From: CAINVV01 sp964506325
Lineage (GTDB): Bacteria; Bacteroidota; Bacteroidia; Bacteroidales; Prolixibacteraceae
NCBI GenBank assembly: GCA_964506325.1
Contig: CAZDLO010000113.1
Coordinates: 1-10,797, forward strand
Length of the DNA stretch: 10,797 bases
Reading direction: 5' to 3'
Positions within the stretch are counted from its first letter, which is position 1; the number at the start of each line of letters is the position of its first letter. The translations under genes and the position numbers were made by a program. A model generated the notes under the pieces. The model did not search any database. It was not told the origin of the DNA and was given only the letters and a program-made list of their open reading frames with translations. Positions 1-9,300 of the stretch are shown piece by piece.

Positions 1-151
1 TTTTTGCACCATTATGCCGGCTCCGGTCATTGTCAGGGAAAAGAAATAATATGGCTATGACCTGCCAAATGAGAGTAATTTGATGAATGATGGCATCCTG
101 ACCATTGAAAACAAATTATTGAGAGACGAAAATTATTTAATAGTAGTAGAT

Positions 152-2404
152 ATGTATAGAGTAATAAATAAAACAATTGATCTGGGCGATGGCCATACAA
201 TCCAGATTGAGACCGGAAAACTGGCTAAACAGGCTGACGGTGCTGTTGTTGTTAAGATGGGAGATACCATGTTGCTTGCGACTGTTGTTTCTGCCACTGA
301 AGCAGCAGAAAACGTTGATTTCATGCCTCTTTCGGTTGATTACCGTGAGAAATTCTCAGCCGTAGGCAGATTCCCCGGAGGTTTCATGAAAAGGGAGGCA
401 CGTCCATCTGACGATGAGATATTGATTTCCCGTCTTGTAGACCGTGCATTGCGTCCCCTTTTTCCGGAAGATTATCACGCAGAGACAGTTGTGATGATAA
501 CATTAATTTCCTCGGGAAAGAATGAAATGCCTGATTCATTGGCAGGCCTTGCTGCTTCAGCAGCTATTGCTGTGTCAAACATTCCTTTCAATGGTCCCAT
601 TTCTGAAGTCAGAGTTGCCAGGATCAAAGGCGCATTTATTATTAACCCTTCTGCTGAGCAGTTGTCTGAGGCTGACATCGACATCATGGTTGGTGCTTCT
701 CACGACAACATCATGATGGTGGAAGGTGAAATGAATGAAGTATCAGAAGCAGAAATGCTTGAGGCCATAAAATTTGCACACGACAGTATTAAGATTCACT
801 GCCGCATCCAGGAAGAACTGGCTGCAGAGTTGGGTGTCGTAAAACGCTCCTATTGCCACGAAGTGAATGATGATGTGTTGCGTGAACTTGTCTGGAAGGA
901 AACTTACGACAAAGTTTACCAGATTGCCCGTTCACTGATCAATGACAAACACCTGCGCTATAGCTCTTTCGCCAAAGTAAAGGAAGATTTTGTTGAATCC
1001 TACAGCACCGGCAAAGAGTCTTCAGAAGTTAACAAGACTCTGATATCCAAATATTACCACGATGTTGAGAAAGAAGCGATGCGTCGGATGATCCTTGATG
1101 ATGGAATCCGCCTGGATGGACGTTCCACAACAGACATTCGTGCCATCTGGGGTGAGGTTGACTATCTGCCCGGATCACATGGCTCTTCCATTTTTACACG
1201 CGGTGAAACCCAGTCATTAAGCAGTGTTACCCTGGGTACGAAAATGGACGAAAAAATTATTGATAACGTTACGTTTAAGGGCAAAGAGCGATTTTTGCTG
1301 CATTACAATTTCCCTCCTTTCAGTACAGGAGAAGCCAAAACTCCAAGAGGATTGTCACGTCGGGAAATCGGCCATGGCAACCTTGCCCACCGTGCACTGA
1401 AGCGCATGATTCCTGAAGGCTTTCCTTACATCGTTCGTATTGTCTCTGATATCCTTGAATCCAACGGATCATCATCCATGGCAACTGTTTGTGCCGGAAC
1501 AATGGCAATGCTGGATGCAGGCATCGAAATGAGACGCCCGGTATCCGGTATCGCAATGGGTCTGATCACCGATAAGAAATCCAGTAAGTTTGCTGTTCTT
1601 TCAGATATTCTTGGCGACGATGATCATCTTGGTGATATGGACTTTAAAGTTACAGGGACGGCAAAAGGTATAACAGCCACCCAAATGGACATTAAAGTTG
1701 AAGGGTTATCCTATGAAGTGATGTCCCAGGCTTTACAACAGGCCAAAGAGGGCAGGGAACACATCATGGGAAAAATACTTGAGGTGATCAGCACTCCCCG
1801 TTCGGATTACAAGCCAAATGTCCCCCGTATAGTCAAGATGACCATACCAAAGGATATGATTGGACCGGTTATTGGACCAGGTGGGAAGATCATCCAGCAG
1901 ATCCAGGCAGATACAAAGGCAACTATAGCGATCGAAGAGGTTGATGACATGGGCATTGTTGAAATCAGTGCACCTGACAAGGCATCCATTGATGCAGCGG
2001 TTGCCCGGATCCGTGCAATCGTCGCCTTGCCTGAACCAGGAGAGATCTATGAGGGTAAAGTTAAATCAATTGTACAGTTTGGTGCATTTATAGAAATTAT
2101 GCCCGGGAAAGAAGGATTGCTGCACGTTTCGGAATTTGATTGGAAAAGAATCGAAAATCCGGAGGATGTGCTTAGCGTAGGTGATATCGTAAAAGTTAAG
2201 TTGCTGGAAGTTGAACAACGAACTGGTAAACTGAAACTTTCGATGAAAGCACTCATGCCAAAACCGGAAGGTTTTGTAGAGAGAGAGCAAAGAAGTGGTG
2301 ACAGGGATCATCATGGAAGAGGCGAAAGATATCCGCAACAAAATGAAGAAAGAAAAACTCCTTCCCACAGTCACTCTCTTCGCAAACCAAATCAGGAACA
2401 ATAA
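152..2404 (+). CDS. pnp: Polyribonucleotide nucleotidyltransferase (PNPase)
   Basis: PNPase degrades RNA 3'-to-5' by phosphorolysis, releasing nucleoside diphosphates, and acts in the cytoplasm in mRNA turnover. From the ATG at 152 the protein is about 750 residues, near the usual family length. All domains are present in order: first RNase PH domain (about 5-140), helical linker (about 215-300), second RNase PH domain (about 315-540), KH domain with the GPGG loop (575-578) and S1 domain (about 630-698). The second RNase PH domain has the SSS phosphate-binding motif (440-442) and the GDDDHLGDMDF segment, whose D489 and D495 match the E. coli catalytic Asp486 and Asp492. The tail (about 705-750) is hydrophilic and rich in Arg, His, Gln and Glu. 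The frame is open upstream to a TTG at 80, but family proteins begin close to the VINKTIDLGDG segment, so I prefer 152. No clear Shine-Dalgarno precedes it. Positions 1-151 show no recognisable rpsO end, although rpsO often precedes pnp. Confidence 0.97.
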   Translation: MYRVINKTIDLGDGHTIQIETGKLAKQADGAVVVKMGDTMLLATVVSATEAAENVDFMPLSVDYREKFSAVGRFPGGFMKREARPSDDEILISRLVDRALRPLFPEDYHAETVVMITLISSGKNEMPDSLAGLAASAAIAVSNIPFNGPISEVRVARIKGAFIINPSAEQLSEADIDIMVGASHDNIMMVEGEMNEVSEAEMLEAIKFAHDSIKIHCRIQEELAAELGVVKRSYCHEVNDDVLRELVWKETYDKVYQIARSLINDKHLRYSSFAKVKEDFVESYSTGKESSEVNKTLISKYYHDVEKEAMRRMILDDGIRLDGRSTTDIRAIWGEVDYLPGSHGSSIFTRGETQSLSSVTLGTKMDEKIIDNVTFKGKERFLLHYNFPPFSTGEAKTPRGLSRREIGHGNLAHRALKRMIPEGFPYIVRIVSDILESNGSSSMATVCAGTMAMLDAGIEMRRPVSGIAMGLITDKKSSKFAVLSDILGDDDHLGDMDFKVTGTAKGITATQMDIKVEGLSYEVMSQALQQAKEGREHIMGKILEVISTPRSDYKPNVPRIVKMTIPKDMIGPVIGPGGKIIQQIQADTKATIAIEEVDDMGIVEISAPDKASIDAAVARIRAIVALPEPGEIYEGKVKSIVQFGAFIEIMPGKEGLLHVSEFDWKRIENPEDVLSVGDIVKVKLLEVEQRTGKLKLSMKALMPKPEGFVEREQRSGDRDHHGRGERYPQQNEERKTPSHSHSLRKPNQEQ

Positions 2405-2420
2405 AAATTCTCAGATAGAA

Positions 2421-2449
2421 AAAAATGCCCGCCTGAAGCGGGCATTTTT
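2421..2449 (+). terminator. Rho-independent terminator after pnp
   Basis: A perfect 12-bp inverted repeat with a 5-nt loop (CTGAA) starts 16 nt after the pnp stop codon. The stem core is GCCCGC/GCGGGC, flanked by A residues on the left and T residues on the right, and more T-rich sequence follows. This is a standard intrinsic terminator. It separates pnp from the kinase gene at 2491, and the A/T symmetry means it could also act on the other strand. Confidence 0.92.
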
Positions 2450-2490
2450 ATTTTACATTTAAGGATTGGAATAAAATAGTATCTTGAGGG

Positions 2491-3141
2491 ATGTTGAATA
2501 TTGATTATCTGGTTATTGAGGGAAATATCGGAGCTGGAAAGACAACTTTTGCCAGAATGTTGTCACAGGAATATGATGCCAAACTTATTCTTGAACGATT
2601 CGAAGAAAATCCATTCTTGCCGAAATTTTACAATGACCCTGAAAAATATTCCTTTCCCCTTGAACTCTCGTTCCTGGCCGACAGGTATGGACAGTTAAAA
2701 AAAGAGCTTGCGAACCGCGATTTGTTTCATCAGCAAACTATTACGGATTATTATTTTATGAAATCCCTCATCTTTGCCCAAAACACACTGGCACAGGATG
2801 AGTACAATCTTTATCGCAATTTCTTCGATATAATCTATGAACGGTTACCAAAGCCGGGATTGTTTGTCTATCTTCATTTGCCTGAAGATCAGTTGTTAAA
2901 TAATATCAGGAAAAGGGGAAGGGAATATGAGATGGCTATTGATGCTGATTATCTTAAAAAAATCAGGGAAGGTTATTTTACCTTTTTTTCCCAGCAAACT
3001 GATTTTCCGGTTTTGATAATTGACACTTCAGGAATCGATTTTGTGAAATCTGAATCACATTATTGTTTACTAAGAAATTTAATTGAAGAACCCGTAAACT
3101 GGACAGGTATTAAGCGGGAGATTTTACTTCCGGATTCCTAA
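2491..3141 (+). CDS. Deoxynucleoside kinase (dNK family)
   Basis: This family transfers a phosphate from ATP or another NTP to the 5'-OH of a deoxynucleoside in the cytoplasmic salvage pathway for dNTPs. The 216-residue protein has the usual single-domain length. It carries a P-loop GNIGAGKT (residues 11-18), the ERFEENPFLPKFY segment with the likely catalytic Glu35, the FLADRY segment (61-66) and an Arg-rich lid, RKRGREYE (140-147). At the position where many dNKs have D/E-R-S, this one reads DYYF (86-89). I recall that as a trait of a Bacteroidetes subgroup, but could not align it here. Specificity (deoxyadenosine, deoxyguanosine or other) cannot be read with confidence. The ATG at 2491 places the P-loop close to the N-terminus as expected. 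A GAGG sits too near the ATG to be a good ribosome site. The gene is flanked by the pnp terminator and by a promoter-like region, so it may be monocistronic. Confidence 0.93.
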   Translation: MLNIDYLVIEGNIGAGKTTFARMLSQEYDAKLILERFEENPFLPKFYNDPEKYSFPLELSFLADRYGQLKKELANRDLFHQQTITDYYFMKSLIFAQNTLAQDEYNLYRNFFDIIYERLPKPGLFVYLHLPEDQLLNNIRKRGREYEMAIDADYLKKIREGYFTFFSQQTDFPVLIIDTSGIDFVKSESHYCLLRNLIEEPVNWTGIKREILLPDS

Positions 3142-3182
3142 TAATAAACGACTTTCCCCTATGCTACTTTAGTTTAAATTTT

Positions 3183-3190
3183 TACATTTG
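3183..3190 (+). promoter_or_regulatory. Bacteroidetes-type -7 promoter element
   Basis: TACATTTG matches the TAnnTTTG consensus of the primary sigma factor of Bacteroidetes at every fixed position. It lies in the 104-bp AT-rich gap between the kinase and the lipoprotein gene. Transcription would start near 3197, leaving a leader of about 50 nt before the ATG at 3246. I see no convincing TTG-type -33 element at the normal spacing, so the call rests on the -7 box and its location. Confidence 0.45.
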
Positions 3191-3245
3191 TGTACTTAAA
3201 TCTCCAAATATCAATAACAACTATTAATTACTTAAGGTATCATTT

Positions 3246-5003
3246 ATGAAGAAAATTAGATTGATCGTACCCGCTCTTTTTGTTATGAGTGCATTCGTGA
3301 TCACCGGGTGTAATTCATTAAAAACAATGAAGAAAAATGCTGACAAGGTTAATTACACTGTAATTCCCGAAGTTCTCGAGACACATGCAGGGAAAGTTGA
3401 TGCAACTATACAGAGTCAGTTTCCTGAAAAGTATTTTGGCAAGAAAGCTACACTTACAGTAACTCCTGTACTTAAGTATGCAGGTGGTGAAACTGCCTAC
3501 ACTCCGTATATCCTTCAAGGGGAAAAGGTGAAAGCCAACAATAAGGCCATTTCTAACAAGGCAGGTGGCAGCAACAGTTCCAAAGGTTCGGTTCCTTACA
3601 GCAAGGAAATGCTGCGTTCAGATCTTGAACTTCGCATAAAGGCTACCCAGGGAGCAAAATCCCTTGATTTTACTCCAAAAACAATTGCCAAAGGTGTCAT
3701 AGCTACATCTACTCTTGTCGATAATAGCCCATTGGCAATCATCGGTTTGCAAAAGAAAGCGAATACAACAGGGATCTATGATCCAACCATTGATAAGTTT
3801 CAGCGCATAGTTCCGGAGGCCTACATGGCAGATATCATTTACAAGATCAACAGTGCTGAAGTGAAAAACAAGGAATTGACAAAGGCGGAAATCGCACACC
3901 TGAACAAATACATTACCGAAGCCTACAATGCTGAGAGAAAAGAATTGAAAGGTGTTGAAGTTTCGGCTTATGCCTCACCTGACGGAAAACTGGATCTCAA
4001 CTCCAAACTTGCCGGCAAAAGAGAAGGTTCTGCCACCAATGTAATGGAAAAGGATTTGAAAAAGAGCAAGGTTAAAGCAGACCTGAGCTCAAAGAATACA
4101 CCAGAGGACTGGGAAGGCTTCAAAGCCCTGATGGAGAAATCGAGCATTCAGGACAAAGACCTGATCTTGCGTGTTCTCGCGATGTATACTGACCCTGAGG
4201 TGCGTGAACGCGAAATAAAAAACCTCTCTTCCGCTTTTACCAAGGTTTCAGATGAAATTTTGCCGCAGCTTCGCCGTGCCAAAATTACCGCCAACGTGAA
4301 TCTTATTGGCAAAACTGATGCTGAAATTTCAGCACTTGCAGCGTCAGATCCATCCAAGTTAAACCAGGCTGAGTTGTTGTATGCAGCAAGTCTTACCAAT
4401 GAAACAGCGAAACAAAAGGCTATTTATTCCAGTTTCATCAAAATATATTCCTCCGATTGGAGAGGTTTCAATAACCTTGGCCTTGTTCAGATGAACGAGG
4501 GTGATTTCACCGCAGCAGCGGATAATTTCCAGAAAGCAGATCAGCTCGATCCGAAAAATCCAGTGGTTCAGAACAACCTGGGATGTATCGCACTTAAGAA
4601 TGGTGATTGGTCCAAGGCCGAAGTGTTTTTTGGTGCCGCTTCAGGTGCAGGCAAAGAGGTTAGGGAAAACCTGGGTATCCTGAAAATCAAACAGGGAGAT
4701 TATAATACAGCCGTGAAATACCTGGATGAGAAATCTGCCAGCTATGCCAATCGTGCTCTTGCCCAGCTTTTGAACGGTGACAACAACGGCGCATTGAATA
4801 CATTGAATGCAGCTCCTGTTGAGTCAGGTCGTGTAGCCTATCTGAAAGCTATCGTCTTCGCACGCACTGCAAAGACCAACCAGATGTATGAAGCCCTGGT
4901 TAATGCCATGAAGAAGGATCCTGCCTACAAAACAATTGCACAGAATGATATGGAATTTGCTAAATATTCCAATGATCAGAACTTTAAATTATTGTTCAAC
5001 TAG
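3246..5003 (+). CDS. Lipoprotein with OmpA-like segment and TPR repeats
   Basis: I do not recognise a named gene. The 585-residue product starts with a lipoprotein signal peptide: basic KKIR, a hydrophobic core, then lipobox ITGC with Cys22. No acidic lipoprotein-export signal follows the Cys, so a periplasm-facing anchor is more likely than surface display; this is inferred. Residues 23-230 match no domain I can name and include a Ser/Gly/Asn/Lys-rich stretch (about 95-117). Residues 235-280 (VEVSAYASPDGKLDLNSKLAGKR) resemble the OmpA C-terminal signature of YASPDG, Asn, Leu and Arg at spaced positions. The next stretch, from DWEGFKALM to LRRAKI (288-346), resembles the segment that follows this signature in Bacteroides OmpA-family proteins. 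TPR-like repeats follow at about 404-437, 438-470, 471-500 and 499-524, with NNLG and EGDFTAA-type motifs. A weak AAGG lies 8 nt before the ATG. A structural or assembly role in the envelope is plausible but unproven. Confidence 0.88.
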   Translation: MKKIRLIVPALFVMSAFVITGCNSLKTMKKNADKVNYTVIPEVLETHAGKVDATIQSQFPEKYFGKKATLTVTPVLKYAGGETAYTPYILQGEKVKANNKAISNKAGGSNSSKGSVPYSKEMLRSDLELRIKATQGAKSLDFTPKTIAKGVIATSTLVDNSPLAIIGLQKKANTTGIYDPTIDKFQRIVPEAYMADIIYKINSAEVKNKELTKAEIAHLNKYITEAYNAERKELKGVEVSAYASPDGKLDLNSKLAGKREGSATNVMEKDLKKSKVKADLSSKNTPEDWEGFKALMEKSSIQDKDLILRVLAMYTDPEVREREIKNLSSAFTKVSDEILPQLRRAKITANVNLIGKTDAEISALAASDPSKLNQAELLYAASLTNETAKQKAIYSSFIKIYSSDWRGFNNLGLVQMNEGDFTAAADNFQKADQLDPKNPVVQNNLGCIALKNGDWSKAEVFFGAASGAGKEVRENLGILKIKQGDYNTAVKYLDEKSASYANRALAQLLNGDNNGALNTLNAAPVESGRVAYLKAIVFARTAKTNQMYEALVNAMKKDPAYKTIAQNDMEFAKYSNDQNFKLLFN

Positions 5004-5017
5004 ACATTTCTGTCTTT

Positions 5018-5067
5018 CCATAAAAAAAGAACAGGCACCCATCAGGGTGCCTGTTCTTTTTTTATGG
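5018..5067. terminator. Bidirectional terminator between convergent units
   Basis: A perfect 23-bp inverted repeat (5018-5040 and 5045-5067) with a 4-nt loop, ATCA. The GC-rich core GGCACCC/GGGTGCC sits inside runs of seven A residues on the left and seven T residues on the right, so each strand reads as stem plus U tract. It starts 15 nt after the lipoprotein stop codon on the + strand and 9 nt after the TolC-like gene's stop on the - strand, so it should stop transcription from both sides. Confidence 0.93.
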
Positions 5068-5075
5068 AGGATCTC

Positions 5076-6371
5076 TTAATTCCCCAACTGGTACATCAGT
5101 CTTCTCAGTTCAATTTCAGAAATTTTAGCTGCAAACTTAAGATTGATAAGTTGATAATTGGCTAGTTCGTCGCTGTTCTGAGCAGCTTTGATTTCTAGTA
5201 TCGTAGCCTGGTTTACCTGGAATCGCTGCATAACAACATTGATAAGTTTGCGGGAGAAATTAATCGTTGCCATTTGGGATTCCAATTGTTGCAGGGTGGT
5301 GTGGTAGGAATCAAAAGTTTTTACCGCATTAGCCGTCAGGTTGTTGAGTAAATTTTCCTGCTGTAACCTGGCATTACTCAGGTTGAATTCGGCAGTCTCT
5401 TTTTGAATCTTGTAAGTATTTCCGTTGTACAATGGGATTTGCATGGAAAGCCCGGCATAGGGGCCAAAGTTCTGGTTGAGAAGTGTCAGCCCTGCCTCAC
5501 TCTGGTTTCTGTTAAAATTGTAACCTGTATTAAACCGAAGGGATGGGTATCTAAGGGCAGAAACCTCCTTCACAACTTGTTCATTGATCCTGATTTGTTG
5601 TTCCGAAGATAAATACTGAGGATTTTTCCTTAGAAATGACAAAACCTCCTCCAGTTGTATCGAAGTGTCTACTTTGATGCTGTCTTCAACCTGGTACTGA
5701 TAGTAATTCTTCCTGCTCATCAGTTGTAACAGGTCTGTTTTGGACTGCTCAACAACAAGCTGTTGCGATTTTAAAACCTGCCGGGCAGTGTTTACGTCCA
5801 TCAGCGCCTGCAAATAATCTGCATCATTGGCCATACCGACTTTTTTTCTTTCAGAAATGATATCAAGTTTCTGCTGGGATACCTCCAGGGAACTCTGAAT
5901 AATCCTGTAATACTCCTTTTGGCGGATTATGTCGAAATATTTGGCCATCACCAAAGCAATACTATTCTGAACCTGTATGTTGAACTGAAGCTGGCTTTGC
6001 TTTTGGAGGCTGTTGAGCCGCTCCTTTGTGGCCATAACTTTAAATCCATTGTAAAGTAACATACTGGCAGTAACATTTGAAGTCATGTTGTTTTGATTGG
6101 CCCCACTCTTCTTTATTTCTGTCCCGCTGTTTAATTTTTGGTTGACATAGTTGACAGATTGATTGTCGGTAACATTGGCATTCAGCGATGGTAAACCGCC
6201 TGCAACGCCCCTGGTGTTATTTAGTTTACTGATCTCCAGATTATTGCCTGCTATTCTTATATCGAAATTGCTCAATAGCGTTGAGTCGATTGCGTTTCTG
6301 AGAGAAAGAACCGGCTGCCCTTCAGCTATCACCGGCAGTAAAATTAGAAGGCAGAGGTATAAATTTTTCAT
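5076..6371 (-). CDS. TolC-like outer membrane efflux channel
   Basis: This is the exit duct of the tripartite efflux system. TolC-family proteins form trimeric beta-barrel/alpha-barrel channels across the outer membrane and periplasm. The protein is 431 residues from the ATG at 6371, within the family range. It has a cleavable signal peptide (residues 1 to about 18, ending VIAEGQ) and the two-fold internal repeat of the family. The repeat shows in the matching LYNG motifs (106-109 and 314-317), each ending a strand and leading into a long helix. Long Gln/Asn-rich coiled-coil helices follow, and the RFQVNQATILEIKAAQNS segment (383-400) is typical near the C-terminus. The frame is open 20 codons further upstream, but that start would overlap the pump gene and bury the signal peptide, so I chose the internal Met. 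The pump stop codon lies 7 nt upstream, which implies co-transcription. Confidence 0.94.
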   Translation of the reverse strand: MKNLYLCLLILLPVIAEGQPVLSLRNAIDSTLLSNFDIRIAGNNLEISKLNNTRGVAGGLPSLNANVTDNQSVNYVNQKLNSGTEIKKSGANQNNMTSNVTASMLLYNGFKVMATKERLNSLQKQSQLQFNIQVQNSIALVMAKYFDIIRQKEYYRIIQSSLEVSQQKLDIISERKKVGMANDADYLQALMDVNTARQVLKSQQLVVEQSKTDLLQLMSRKNYYQYQVEDSIKVDTSIQLEEVLSFLRKNPQYLSSEQQIRINEQVVKEVSALRYPSLRFNTGYNFNRNQSEAGLTLLNQNFGPYAGLSMQIPLYNGNTYKIQKETAEFNLSNARLQQENLLNNLTANAVKTFDSYHTTLQQLESQMATINFSRKLINVVMQRFQVNQATILEIKAAQNSDELANYQLINLKFAAKISEIELRRLMYQLGN

Positions 6372-6378
6372 GAATGTA

Positions 6379-9300
6379 TCATTTGAACTGATTATCAACT
6401 TCTTCTCTGGTTTTACGATGGCCGGAAACATAGGTGTAAATGGCCGGGATCACAAAGAGGGTAAGGACCAGGGAAAATATGATTCCTCCAACAATTACGA
6501 TGCCCAGTGGAACCCTGCTTGATGCCGCATCTCCGAGGCTTAGGGCAATGGGCAGTGCACCAAGGGAAGTGGCCAGGCTGGTCATTAAGATTGGTCTCAA
6601 TCGTTGGGTGGATGCTTCAATGACTGCCTGGTATTTTGAAATTCCTGTTTCTCTTTTTTTGTTGGCAAATTCCACAATTAAAATTCCGTTCTTGGTTACC
6701 AGGCCCACCAGAGTAATCATTCCAATTTCAGAGAAAATGTTAAGCGTCTGATTGAATATCTTTAGGCAGAGGATGGCCCCGGCCATGGCAAGGGGAACGG
6801 TAATCATGATTATGAAAGGATCTTTAAAACTTTCAAACTGTGCTGCCAGGATAAGATATATAAGCAGTAAGGCCAGCACAAAGGCAAAGGCTGTGTTGGA
6901 GGAACTTTCAGAAAAATCGCGTGAAGGTCCGCTTAGGGATGTCTGAAAGCTCTCATCCAGTAATTTTTCTCCGATGTTCTGCATGGCGGAAACTCCGTCT
7001 CCAATGGTCTTCCCTTCAGCAAGGGAAGCTGATATTGTGGCAGATTTGTACCGGTTAAAATGGAATATGGAAGGCGGATTGGCATTGGTTGTGATTTTTA
7101 TAACCTCAGAAAGGGCAATATTCTCTCCCATATTATTCCTTACATACAACTTAGTAATATCTGTCGGCTGTTGCCTGTCCTTCAGGCCAACCTGGCTGAT
7201 TACCTGGTATTGACGTCCATTCATGATAAAATAGGCAAGCCTGCGTCCGCTGAATGCACTCTGCATAACTCCTGTTATGTCTGCAACAGTCAGGCCCAGT
7301 TCACGTGCCTTGATCCTGTCGATAATGATGTCCACTTCGGGTTTGTTGAATTTAAGGTTCACGTCAACATTCTGAAAAGTCCGGTCATTTCTTGCTGTTT
7401 CAAGAAACTTGGGGATCACTTCCTGCAATTTACTGAAGTCCAGGTTCTGTATTACGAATTGTACGGGCAACGCTCCTCTGGAACCTAATCCGACGGAAAT
7501 AGTCTGTTCTTCGACCGGGAAAATTCGAAGGTTGTTGAAACGGGTCAGTTTTTTGGAAATATCTTTCGCGATATCGCTCTGAGACCTCGTCCGTTCTGAA
7601 GGAGGTACCAGTCCAATCCTGCCGAATCCGCTGTTGACACCTGTGTTGTTGAATCCGGGCATGACAACAAAAGAAAAATATCGCTCCGGAATTGAATCGA
7701 GCAGGTAATTACTAAACTCCTCTCCAGCTTTTGTCATGTAGCCAAAACTGGCTCCTTCCGGACCGGAAAGCTGGAAGCGGACACTGCTTTTATCCTCCAG
7801 TGGTGCAAGTTCACTCTGCAGCGTTCTTCCAACCAGGAAGGTCAGTAAAAGACAAACCACAACAACCACCCAGGCAAGATACCTGGATTTAATAAACCTT
7901 TGAAGCAATATTTTATACCCGGATTCCATTCCCTGGAAAAACGGTTCCGTTTTTTGATAAAACAATCCATGCCTTGCATGCTTCCTGTTCAGGTAGACAT
8001 TTAGAACGGGGGTAATAGTAAGAGAAACAAAGGCAGATATTAGTACTGCACTTGCAACTACAACCGCAAACTCCCGGAACAGGCTGCCAACAAACCCCTG
8101 CAGAAACAATACGGGTAGAAAAACTATTGCCAGGGTTATAGATGTAGAGATTACTGCAAAAAAGATCTCTTTACTGCCTTCCAGGGCTGCTCTTCGGATG
8201 TGCATTCCTCCCTCAAATTTTCTGAAAATATTCTCAGTCACTACAATTCCATCATCAACAACCAGTCCGGTTGCAAGGATTATTCCAAGCAGCGAAAGTA
8301 TATTGATGGAAAATCCGGCAAGGTACATGACAAAAAAGGTTGCGATCAGGGAAATGGGAATGTCAACCAGTGGCCTCAGTGCGATCATCCAGTTTCTGAA
8401 GAATAGAAAAATAACCATGATTACCAGCAGGAAGGAGATAAACAAAGTCTCTTTTACTTCAGTCAGGGATTTACGGACGTTTTTGGTGTTGTCAATCAGG
8501 GTTGTAAAAATGATATCATTTTTCTGCGACTTCTTTATCTCCTCCAGGCGCTTGTTGAATTCATCCGAGATGTTGATGTAATTGGCACCCGGCTGGGGTA
8601 TGATAGCAAGGCTTAATCCGGACATTCCGTTCAAACGGTACAAAGCCTCATATTGCTCCGGCCCGAGTTCCACCTTTGCAAGATCACTCAACCTTACAAT
8701 TCCTGCTGTATTTTCCCTGATAATCAGGTCCCTGAAATCTTTTTCAGTTGTAAGCCGACCAAGGGATCGTATTGTAAGTTCAGTTTTACCACCATAAATT
8801 TTGCCCGACGGTGCTTCAATATTCTCTTTGTTGAGGACAGTCGTAATATCGTTGAAAGTGATCCCATAGGCATTCAGTTTATCCGGATCAATCCAGAGAC
8901 GCATGGCAGGGCGTTTTTGCCCGATGATAAAAACAGAACTTACTTCAGGTATGGTCTGGAACTTATTCTGCAGTACGTTTTCAGCATAATCGCTGAGCTC
9001 AAGCATCCCCTTGCTTGGACTCTGTACTGCCATCAGGATGATAAAATCACTGTTGGCATCGGCCTTTGTGACCACCGGAGGGGAATCAATATCCTGCGGA
9101 AGGTTCCTGACGGCCTGACTTACTTTGTCCCTCACATCATTTGCAGCTGCTTCAAGATTCGTGCTAAGATTAAACTCGACTGAAATCATACTGCTTCCAA
9201 CCGAACTGGATGAAGTGATAGTCCTGATTCCGGGAATACCATTGATAGATTTCTCCAGGGGTTCTGTTATCTGGCTCTCAATAATGTCCGCATTAGCTCC

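Noticed and set aside
1..60. Short open stretches at the left edge: a + frame ending MPAPVIVREKK with a stop at 47-49, and a - frame starting MTGAGIMVQK at 32.
   Set aside because: Both are too short to judge and neither matches a protein I know, including ribosomal protein S15, which often precedes pnp.
76..82. TAATTTG upstream of pnp as a -7 promoter element.
   Set aside because: It is one base short of TAnnTTTG and has no -33 partner at normal spacing.
80..151. An N-terminal extension of PNPase from TTG at 80 or ATG at 83.
   Set aside because: The 24 or so added residues do not resemble PNPase N-termini, and the family sequence starts right at the ATG at 152.
2066..2401. A 111-codon - strand ORF over the 3' end of pnp.
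   Set aside because: It overlaps the conserved S1 domain on the opposite strand and lacks any supporting signal.
6372..6431. A longer TolC-like protein starting at 6431, with 20 extra residues.
   Set aside because: It would overlap the pump gene by 53 nt and place the signal peptide internally. The Met at 6371 is followed at once by a normal signal peptide.
7060..7488. A 142-codon + strand ORF opposite the RND pump gene.
   Set aside because: It is a shadow of the pump gene; its composition is irregular, with scattered Cys, and no start signal is seen.
8653..9183. A 176-codon + strand ORF opposite the RND pump gene.
   Set aside because: It is antisense to a fully conserved RND coding region, has no recognisable motif, and looks like a shadow frame.
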